The notes below the pieces were generated by a model that was not told the DNA's origin, ran no database searches, and saw nothing but the letters and a program-made list of their open reading frames with translations. DNA of 64,000 bases from Pseudomonas sp. URIL14HWK12:I12 (lineage in GTDB: Bacteria > Pseudomonadota > Gammaproteobacteria > Pseudomonadales > Pseudomonadaceae). Position numbers and translations under genes: made by a program. Position 1 is the stretch's first letter. Every line of letters begins with the position of its first letter. This document shows, in pieces, positions 57,418 through 64,000 of the stretch. Location: NCBI RefSeq assembly GCF_003097135.1, contig NZ_QEQL01000001.1, positions 1,116,001-1,180,000 of the forward strand, read 5' to 3'.

Positions 57418-57557
57418 CACACGCTCCGATATCGAAACGGCACAGTGTAGCCAAGCCTGCGCCGTACACCTTCCCACCGGCCCGAAATCGCAAGACTTCA
57501 CCCCAAAAACCCGGATAATGGCGGCCCTTCACAGTGCCAGCTCTTGGGTAATGCCTC

Positions 57558-59753
57558 ATGGAAATCAAAGTCAATTTTCTCGACAACCTGCGCCTTGAGG
57601 CCAAGTTCGACGACTTCACCGTGGTGGCCGACCAACCGATCCGCTACAAGGGCGACGGCTCGGCGCCGGGGCCGTTCGACTATTTCCTGGCGTCCTCGGC
57701 GCTGTGTGCGGCCTATTTCGTCAAGCTCTATTGCCAGACCCGCAACATTGCTACCGACAACATTCGCTTGTCGCAGAACAACATCGTCGACCCGGAAAAC
57801 CGCTACCAGCAGATCTTCAAGATCCAGGTCGAGTTGCCCGCCGATATTTCCGAGAAAGACCGCCAGGGCATCCTGCGCTCGATCGACCGCTGCACAGTGA
57901 AGAAGGTGGTGCAAGCCGGCCCCGAGTTCATCATCGAAGAGGTCGAGAACCTCGATGCCGATGCCCAGGCATTGCTGATGCCCAGCACCGCCGCAGGCGC
58001 AGCGACGCGCATTCTGGGCAAGGACCTGCCGCTGGAGCAAACCATCGCCAACATGTCCGGTATCCTCGCCGGGCTGGGCATGAAGATCGAAATCGCCTCC
58101 TGGCGCAACATCGTGCCCAATGTCTGGTCGCTGCACATTCGCGACGCGCAATCGCCGATGTGCTTCACCAATGGCAAGGGCGCTACCAAGGAAAGTGCAC
58201 TGGCCTCGGCATTGGGCGAGTTCATCGAGCGGCTGAACTGCAACTTCTTCTACAACGACCAGTTCTGGGGGCAGGAACTGGCCAACGCCGAGTTCGTGCA
58301 TTACCCCAACGAACGCTGGTTCCAGCCCGGGCCCAATGATGAGCTGCCGGCCGAGATCCTCGACGCGCACTGCCTGGCCATCTACAACCCCGACGGTGAG
58401 CTGCGTGGCTCGCACCTGTTCGACACCAACTCGGGCAACGAAGCGCGCGGCATCTGCTCGCTGCCCTACGTGCGCCAGCGTGACGGCGAGGTGGTGTATT
58501 TCCCCTCGAACCTGATCGAAAACCTGTTCCTGAGCAACGGCATGAGCGCCGGCAACACCCTGGCCGAAGCGCAGGTGCAGTGCCTGTCGGAGATTTTCGA
58601 GCGCGCGGTCAAGCGAGAGATCATCGAGGGCGAGATCGCCCTGCCGGACGTGCCACAGCAGGTGCTGGCCAAATACCCCAGCATCGTGGCCGGCATCGAA
58701 GGGCTCGAGGCCCAGGGCTTCCCGGTGCTGGTCAAGGATGCCTCCCTCGGTGGCCAGTTCCCGGTGATGTGCGTGACCTTGATGAACCCGCGCACCGGTG
58801 GGGTATTCGCCTCCTTCGGCGCCCACCCTCGCCTTGAAGTGGCGCTGGAGCGCAGCCTCACCGAGCTGTTGCAGGGCCGCAGCTTCGAGGGGTTGAACGA
58901 CCTGCCGCAGCCGACCTTCGACTACCACGCCGTGACCGAGCCGAACAACTTCGTCGAGCACTTCATCGACTCCAGCGGCGTGGTGTCGTGGCGCTTTTTC
59001 AGTGCCAAGGCCGACCATGCGTTCGTGGAGTGGGATTTCTCCAGCGAAGGCGAAAACGCCAGCGCCGAGGAAGCCGCGACGCTGTTCGGCTTGCTCGACG
59101 ACCTGGGCAAGGAGGTGTACATGGCCACCTACGATCAGCTCGGTGCTCACGCCTGCCGCATCCTGGTGCCGGGCTATTCGGAAATCTACCCGGTCGAGGA
59201 CCTGATCTGGGACAACACCAACAAGGCGCTTTTCTTTCGTGAAGACATCCTCAACCTGCACCGCTTGAGCGACAAGGCGCTGGCGGCCCTGGCCAAGCGC
59301 CTGGAGGAGAGCGAGCTGGATGAATACACCGACATCTCAACGTTGATCGGCATCGAGTTCGACGACAACACCGTATGGGGCCAGCTGACGATTCTGGAGT
59401 TGAAGCTGTTGATCAACCTGGCGCTGCGCAACCATGACGAGGCCAAGGAGCAGGTGGAGATGTTCCTTCAATTCAATGACAACACCGTCGAGCGCGGGCT
59501 GTTTTACCAGGCAGTGAACGTCGTGCTGGAGGTCGAGCTCGATAGCGATCTGGACCTGGCCGATTACGAAGGCAATTTCGGCCGGATGTTCGGCCAGGCG
59601 CGAATGGAAGCGGCGATCGGTTCGGTGCGGGGCGAGGTGCGGTTCTTCGGCCTTACGCCCACCAGCCTGAACCTGGAAGGGCTCGAGCGGCACCAGCGGC
59701 TGGTGGAAAGCTACAAGAAACTGCACCAGGCGAGGGCTCAGGCGGCTCGCTGA
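57558..59753 (+). CDS. ycaO: OsmC-YcaO fusion protein
   Basis: 731 residues. Residues about 1-135 are an OsmC-like domain (GSAPGPFDYFLASSALCAAY with a Cys in the redox position). Residues about 165-560 are a YcaO domain with its ATP-binding helices (TNGKGATKESALASALGEFI and NTLAEAQVQCLSEIFERAVK and LEVALERSLTELLQGR), and the C terminus is helical, TPR-like. YcaO enzymes activate peptide amides with ATP; E. coli YcaO is linked to beta-methylthiolation of ribosomal protein S12. No peptide precursor or RiPP gene is nearby, which supports a housekeeping rather than RiPP role. Confidence 0.92.
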   Translation: MEIKVNFLDNLRLEAKFDDFTVVADQPIRYKGDGSAPGPFDYFLASSALCAAYFVKLYCQTRNIATDNIRLSQNNIVDPENRYQQIFKIQVELPADISEKDRQGILRSIDRCTVKKVVQAGPEFIIEEVENLDADAQALLMPSTAAGAATRILGKDLPLEQTIANMSGILAGLGMKIEIASWRNIVPNVWSLHIRDAQSPMCFTNGKGATKESALASALGEFIERLNCNFFYNDQFWGQELANAEFVHYPNERWFQPGPNDELPAEILDAHCLAIYNPDGELRGSHLFDTNSGNEARGICSLPYVRQRDGEVVYFPSNLIENLFLSNGMSAGNTLAEAQVQCLSEIFERAVKREIIEGEIALPDVPQQVLAKYPSIVAGIEGLEAQGFPVLVKDASLGGQFPVMCVTLMNPRTGGVFASFGAHPRLEVALERSLTELLQGRSFEGLNDLPQPTFDYHAVTEPNNFVEHFIDSSGVVSWRFFSAKADHAFVEWDFSSEGENASAEEAATLFGLLDDLGKEVYMATYDQLGAHACRILVPGYSEIYPVEDLIWDNTNKALFFREDILNLHRLSDKALAALAKRLEESELDEYTDISTLIGIEFDDNTVWGQLTILELKLLINLALRNHDEAKEQVEMFLQFNDNTVERGLFYQAVNVVLEVELDSDLDLADYEGNFGRMFGQARMEAAIGSVRGEVRFFGLTPTSLNLEGLERHQRLVESYKKLHQARAQAAR

Positions 59754-59765
59754 GCCCTCGCCTGG
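59726..59765. terminator. 15-bp perfect inverted repeat spanning the ycaO stop codon
   Basis: CCAGGCGAGGGCTCA (59726-59740) and TGAGCCCTCGCCTGG (59751-59765) pair perfectly with a 10-nt loop; the ycaO TGA is the first three bases of the right arm. It lies between converging genes (ycaO and the MFS gene, which ends seven bases further) and can serve as a bidirectional terminator. There is no T-run. Confidence 0.7.
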
Positions 59766-59771
59766 CCCGAT

Positions 59772-61004
59772 TCAACCAGCGTTTGCCGGGGCTGTTTCCG
59801 GCATCCGCCAGGCATACAGCAACCCGCCCACCACCGCCACCGCAGCCAGTGCCAGGAACGCCGCCTCGTACCCCACGCCTACGATGATCAGGCCCGCCAA
59901 ACTGGCGCTGAGCGCCGCGCCCAGGCCCTGGGCGGTAGCGATCGCGCCTTGGCTGACGTTGAAACGGCCGCTGCCGTGGGTCAGGTCGGAGATCACCACC
60001 GGCATCAGCGCGCCATAGATGCCGGCACCCACACCGTCCAGGCATTGCACCGCGACCAGGTACCACGGGTTAGGCGACAGTGTGTAAAGCCCGCCGCGCA
60101 AGGCCAGGATGGCGAAGGCCAGCAGGAAGATCGGCTTGCGCCCCACCCGGTCGGCGCAACGGCCCACCGCAATGGCCACCGGTACCATCACGCACTGCGC
60201 TGCCACGATGCACAGGGCGATCAGTGACGTGGCGCTGGATTTCCCGACAATATGCGTCAGTTGCTGGCCCACCGAAGTGAGCATGGCGGCATTGGCCAGG
60301 TGAAACAGCGCGGCGAGCACGGCCAGCAGCATCAATTTGCGGTTGGACAGCAAGGCCTGCCAGGCAGAAACCGGCGCGTGATCCTGCTGCTCAGCGGCTA
60401 TGCCCCGGGCCAGGTCATCATCGATTTCGTCCGCCGGCAGGCGCCAGATTGCCAGCACCGAGGCCACGGCCAGCCCTGCCATCAACCAGAACACCACCGA
60501 CGGGCCGAACAGGTAGGCAAGCCCTGCTGCCAACGCGGCAGAAAACGCGTTGCCGGCGTGGTTGAAACCCTCGTTGCGGCCAATATGGCCGGTGAAGTGC
60601 TTGGCCCCGACGATCCCCAGGGTGATGGCCGCCAACGCAGGCGCGAAGACCGCACCTGCAATCTGGGCCAGGGACTGGGTGGTGGCCACCACCCAGAAAT
60701 CGCTCACCCACGGGAGGGTCACGCAACACAGCGTAACTACCAGCGTCGCCGCCAGCAGCAGGCCGCGCTTGCCACGGGTGCGGTCGATCAGCGCCCCGGC
60801 CGGGGTCTGGGCCACCAGGCCGGCGATGCCAGCCAAGGTCATCACCAGCCCGGCCGTGGCTTCGTTCCAGCCCTCCTGGGGCCCGCGCACGGCAATCAGA
60901 TAGATCGCCAAGTAAGGCCCGAGGCCGTCACGCACATCGGCCAGGGTGAAGTTCAGGGCATCGAGCGCGTGACGTGCGCGAGCGGAAGGCGAGTGGGCAG
61001 GCAT
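59772..61004 (-). CDS. MFS transporter
   Basis: 410 residues from MPAHSPSARARHALDALNFT. Twelve helices; MFS motif GALIDRTRGKRGLLL between helices 2 and 3, and a second-half counterpart GRCADRVGRKPIFLL. The start FTLADVRDGLGPYLAIYLIA is typical of a family widespread in Pseudomonas with no assigned substrate. Same strand as kdpD, 152 bp downstream of it, in the place where kdpE is usually found. Confidence 0.9.
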   Translation of the reverse strand: MPAHSPSARARHALDALNFTLADVRDGLGPYLAIYLIAVRGPQEGWNEATAGLVMTLAGIAGLVAQTPAGALIDRTRGKRGLLLAATLVVTLCCVTLPWVSDFWVVATTQSLAQIAGAVFAPALAAITLGIVGAKHFTGHIGRNEGFNHAGNAFSAALAAGLAYLFGPSVVFWLMAGLAVASVLAIWRLPADEIDDDLARGIAAEQQDHAPVSAWQALLSNRKLMLLAVLAALFHLANAAMLTSVGQQLTHIVGKSSATSLIALCIVAAQCVMVPVAIAVGRCADRVGRKPIFLLAFAILALRGGLYTLSPNPWYLVAVQCLDGVGAGIYGALMPVVISDLTHGSGRFNVSQGAIATAQGLGAALSASLAGLIIVGVGYEAAFLALAAVAVVGGLLYAWRMPETAPANAG

Positions 61005-61156
61005 GGGAGTGTCCGTCTTCTGGGGCCGCCGGCGGCGGGCTGCCGGGCGCTGGAGCTTGGACCGGCGGCACCCGGCTCGGTGCCGTTGCGCTGTAGGCAT
61101 TCGCCATTATTTTTACAAAATATTGCAAAAGCCCTACCGGGACCGGCAAAGCCCCT

Positions 61157-63775
61157 TCAGGCCGGTAGCACAGGCTGGGGGTGCAGCGGCAGGTGAAGCG
61201 TGATGCGGGTACCTATGCCCTGCTCGCCTTCGGCCACGCTCACCCGCCCGCCATGGGCCCCCACCATCGCCTGGCAGATCGACAAGCCCAGCCCGGTGCC
61301 CTGCCCCCCACGGTCGCCGCGGGCGGCGGTGTAGAACATGTCGAAAATCTTGTCTCTTTCGTCAGCCGGGATGCCGGGGCCTTCGTCACTCACGGCCAAA
61401 CACAGCTCACCCTGGCCCTCGAACGCCGAGACTCGAAGGCAGCCACCGGGGGGCGAAAAGCGCGCTGCGTTCTCCAGCACGTTCACCAGCGCCTGCTCGA
61501 TCAATGCAGGGTGGGCCCACAGCAGTGGCAGGCCCTGGCCCGCCTCCACGTGCACGCGTAGCCCGGCCAGCACGGCACGCAAGCGCTGCAACGCAGAGCC
61601 GACGATGTCAGCCGGCGCGACCCAGTCGCGCGCCAGGCTCAGGGTGCCGTGGCCCATGCGGGTCATGTCGAGCAGGTTCTGGATGTAGCGGTCCAGCCGT
61701 TCGCATTCCAGGCGCGTCCCTTCGAGCAACTCGGCCTGGTCGGCGGGGCTGAGGGCATCGCCGAGCGCCTGCAGGCTTTCGATGCTACCGCGCATGGCTG
61801 TGAGGGGCGTACGCAGGTCGTGAGAGACCGACGCCAGCAAGGCGCTGCGCAGCTCTTCGGTTTCACCGCGCAAGCGCACGGCTTCAAGCTCCTGCGCCAG
61901 CCGTGCCCGGGCCAGGGCCTGGCTCAAGGGCTGCGCCAGCGCCATCACCAGGCGCCGGCGCGCGCCCAGGGTCGGGGCTTCGCCGGAGGGCCACAGCGCC
62001 ACCAGGCCCAACGTGCCCTGTTCACCCACCAGCGGCCACCACCAGGCCTGGCTGGCCGGCAGGGTACCGGTGCCAACGCCTGCTGGCTGGCCGTGCTGCC
62101 AGGCCCACTCGGCCGCAGCGCGCTCCATTTCGCCGGCACCGGCCGGCAGGCTCAGGCGCCCTTCGGCATCACGTTCATGCACCGACGCCGGAATATCGCC
62201 CCAGCTTTCGAAATGACGGCGGGCGGCGTCGAGCACCGCCTCGTGATCGCTGGCCGCCGCCAGGCGCTGGGACAGGCCCAGCAATTCGGCGGTCTGGGCC
62301 TGGGTGTCACGCAACGCATGCAAATGGCGACGCTGCGCCGTGGCCAGGTTGCCGGTCAGCACCGCCATGAACAGAAAGAACAGCAACGTCAGGAGGTCTT
62401 CGCGCAGGTCGATGCTCAGGGAAAAAAGCGGCTCGATGAACAGGAAGTCATAGAGCACGAACGACAGCCCCGCGCTCACCAACGCCGGGCCGAGCCCGCC
62501 GCGCACCGCCACCACTAGCACGCCAGCCAGCAGCACCAACGAGATATTGGGCAATACCAGCCAGTGCGACACACCCCAAGACAGGGCTGCCATCAGTGCC
62601 GGCACCCCTACCGCCAGCAAGTAGTGCCACGGCTGGCTGGCCAGGCGCAGCCGCCGCCGGGCGGTATCGCCGGCACCGTCGCGGGCCAACACCGACACCT
62701 CAACGCCGGGTAACTTGCCCAACAGGCGGTGAGCGACACCGGGCCGCCACCGCCGTGCCCGGCTGGCCGAAAGCAGCAACACACTGGCGCGGCGTTGCGC
62801 GGCGTGCCAGCGCAACGTGCCGGCCACATCGGTGGAGCGCAGCACCACCACCTCACCGCCCAGGCGCTCGGCCAGTTGTTGAGCAGCCTGCAAGCGTTGG
62901 CGGGCGAGCTCGTCCTGCAGGGCGCCGGTGTCGACATGCACCACCGACCACGGCAGGTGGCGCCGCTCCGCTACCCGGCAGGCATGGCGCACCAGCCGCT
63001 CGGCCTGGTCATCGCCCTGCACCGCAACCAACAGCCGGCCGCGCAACGCCGGCATCGCCAGGCCTTGCTCGCGGTAGTCCTGGGCCAGGTCACCTTCGAC
63101 CTGCGCGGCGGCCGTCTGCATGGCCAGCTCACGCAAGGCTGCCAGGTGCGTGGGCACGAAGAACGCTTCGATCGCCGCGCGCGCCTGCTCGGGCATGTAC
63201 ACCTTGCCCTCGCGCAAGCGTTCGAGCAGATCACGCGGTGGCAAGTCGATCAGCACCAGCTCATGGGCTTCCAACACGACCCAGTCCGGCACGGTTTCGC
63301 GCACCCGCACGCCGGTGATGCCGTGCACTTGGTCGTTGAGGCTTTCCAGGTGCTGCACGTTGACCGTGGTGTGCACGTCGATGCCTGCTGCGAGCAGCTC
63401 CTGCACGTCCTGCCAGCGCTTGGCATGGCGGCTGCCGGGTGCGTTGCTGTGGGCCAGCTCGTCAACCAGTGCCACCGCCGGGCGCGCCGCCAGCACGGCG
63501 TCCAAGTCCATGGCCTCGAGCACCTGGCCACGATAGGCCAGGCGCGCCAAGGGCTGGCGAGGTAACCCGACCAGCAGGGCTTCGGTGTCGGCACGGCCAT
63601 GGGTGTGCACCACCGCTGCCAGCAGCTTGACCCCTTGGCGCTGCAAGGCCTGGGCACCGCGCAACATGGCGCAGGTCTTGCCCACCCCGGCGCAGGCCCC
63701 CAGATACACTTTCAACCGCCCACGCCCGTCAGGCAGGGCAGCCAGCAAGGCATCGGCGCGGGCGGCATCACTCAT
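61157..63775 (-). CDS. kdpD: KdpD potassium-responsive sensor kinase
   Basis: 872 residues. The N-terminal KdpD domain (about 18-228) has Walker A GACAGVGKT; a USP-like domain follows (about 245-365), then four membrane helices (about 400-500), a GAF domain (about 520-635), HisKA with SHDLRTPLTAMRG and an ATPase with DEGPGIPADERDKIFDMFYT. Senses K+ limitation and turgor to switch on the KdpFABC pump. It starts 22 bp after kdpC. The cognate regulator kdpE, normally the next gene, is not in the window. Confidence 0.95.
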   Translation of the reverse strand: MSDAARADALLAALPDGRGRLKVYLGACAGVGKTCAMLRGAQALQRQGVKLLAAVVHTHGRADTEALLVGLPRQPLARLAYRGQVLEAMDLDAVLAARPAVALVDELAHSNAPGSRHAKRWQDVQELLAAGIDVHTTVNVQHLESLNDQVHGITGVRVRETVPDWVVLEAHELVLIDLPPRDLLERLREGKVYMPEQARAAIEAFFVPTHLAALRELAMQTAAAQVEGDLAQDYREQGLAMPALRGRLLVAVQGDDQAERLVRHACRVAERRHLPWSVVHVDTGALQDELARQRLQAAQQLAERLGGEVVVLRSTDVAGTLRWHAAQRRASVLLLSASRARRWRPGVAHRLLGKLPGVEVSVLARDGAGDTARRRLRLASQPWHYLLAVGVPALMAALSWGVSHWLVLPNISLVLLAGVLVVAVRGGLGPALVSAGLSFVLYDFLFIEPLFSLSIDLREDLLTLLFFLFMAVLTGNLATAQRRHLHALRDTQAQTAELLGLSQRLAAASDHEAVLDAARRHFESWGDIPASVHERDAEGRLSLPAGAGEMERAAAEWAWQHGQPAGVGTGTLPASQAWWWPLVGEQGTLGLVALWPSGEAPTLGARRRLVMALAQPLSQALARARLAQELEAVRLRGETEELRSALLASVSHDLRTPLTAMRGSIESLQALGDALSPADQAELLEGTRLECERLDRYIQNLLDMTRMGHGTLSLARDWVAPADIVGSALQRLRAVLAGLRVHVEAGQGLPLLWAHPALIEQALVNVLENAARFSPPGGCLRVSAFEGQGELCLAVSDEGPGIPADERDKIFDMFYTAARGDRGGQGTGLGLSICQAMVGAHGGRVSVAEGEQGIGTRITLHLPLHPQPVLPA

Positions 63776-63797
63776 GGATCATCCTCTCAGGCACCGG

Positions 63798-64000
63798 CTA
63801 CGGTGCGGCTTGCAATTGCTCAAGGCCCCGGTTCAAGGCCAGCACATTGACCGTCGGCGGCCCGATCAGCGGGGCATGAACCTGGCTCTGGACCAGGTCG
63901 CTGACTCGCGCCGGGTCGAGGCCGCGCGCGGCGGCGACGCGCTTAACCTGCCACAGCGCAGCGTCCGGCGGTAGGTCTGGGTCAAGGCCGCTGCCCGAGG
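63798..64000 (-). CDS. kdpC: KdpC, C-terminal part of the K+-ATPase subunit
   Basis: The last 67 codons of a gene entering from the right edge. The peptide [20 protein letters not shown], then ...[28 protein letters not shown] and stop, matches the conserved end of KdpC (SGLDP and VNVLxLN motifs). KdpC joins the ATPase subunit KdpB to the channel subunit KdpA in the high-affinity K+ pump. kdpF, A and B would lie beyond the edge. Confidence 0.9.
   Translation of the reverse strand, partial: SGSGLDPDLPPDAALWQVKRVAAARGLDPARVSDLVQSQVHAPLIGPPTVNVLALNRGLEQLQAAP

Noticed and set aside
57498..59261. 587-codon open frame on the minus strand
   Set aside because: Antisense shadow of the OsmC-YcaO gene.

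Overview
The window is high-GC Pseudomonas chromosome, most likely from the P. putida group. Support comes from the fliLMNOPQR-flhB cluster, the kdpCD genes, an OsmC-YcaO fusion gene, dense LysR/TetR/AraC regulator-target pairs and strong G/C third-position bias. No rRNA, tRNA or CRISPR array was seen. Function calls rest on motifs and family memory; no database search was run.

Layout. 0-2.3 kb: the start of a Rid-family gene, a flavin monooxygenase, and a glyoxalase-fold gene coupled to a possible new small ORF. 2.3-10 kb: an RND efflux module (outer-membrane factor, TetR, adaptor, pump) followed by a second FabF-type ketoacyl-ACP synthase. The same 24-bp palindrome lies at both promoters. 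10-21.3 kb: accessory DNA with weaker GC bias. It holds an AraC regulator facing a putative VOC lipoprotein, an orphan soluble hybrid kinase, a graveyard of decayed genes (IS3 scrap, twice-frameshifted gene, NIPSNAP gene with an amber codon), an intact IS1182-type element sitting in a dispersed hairpin repeat, and an ALDH-AraC-SDR operon. 21.3-31.5 kb: a nitrilase-like gene facing a flavin monooxygenase, a HAF-repeat autotransporter, an MFS-PlsC fusion with a second MFS gene and a TetR, and an orphan betaine-type binding protein. 32-35 kb: a secreted hydrolase overlapping an MlaA-like gene, then a pirin.

35-40.5 kb: the flagellar export/switch operon fliL-M-N-O-P-Q-R-flhB, with a textbook sigma-54 promoter in front of fliL. 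40.5-46.3 kb: a ComEA-like protein and a CHASE/PAS hybrid kinase overlapping a REC-GGDEF diguanylate cyclase. 46-51.9 kb: a lactonase, a LysR-MFS-nitronate monooxygenase operon, and DUF2798/LysR, both LysR regions carrying large palindromes. 51.9-55 kb: an ABC transporter of a fused double permease and an ATPase with a C-terminal AAA-associated domain, but no binding protein. 55-61 kb: LysR/EamA pair, SnoaL-like gene, OsmC-YcaO fusion, MFS. 61-64 kb: kdpD and the end of kdpC, with no kdpE where it is normally found.

Most of the window is ordinary Pseudomonas core and regulator-target DNA. The items most worth following are the TetR/RND/FabF module with its paired operators, the decayed island around the IS1182 element, the hydrolase-MlaA pair, the kinase-cyclase pair beside the flagellar operon, the two palindromes around 50.6-50.9 kb, and the missing kdpE.
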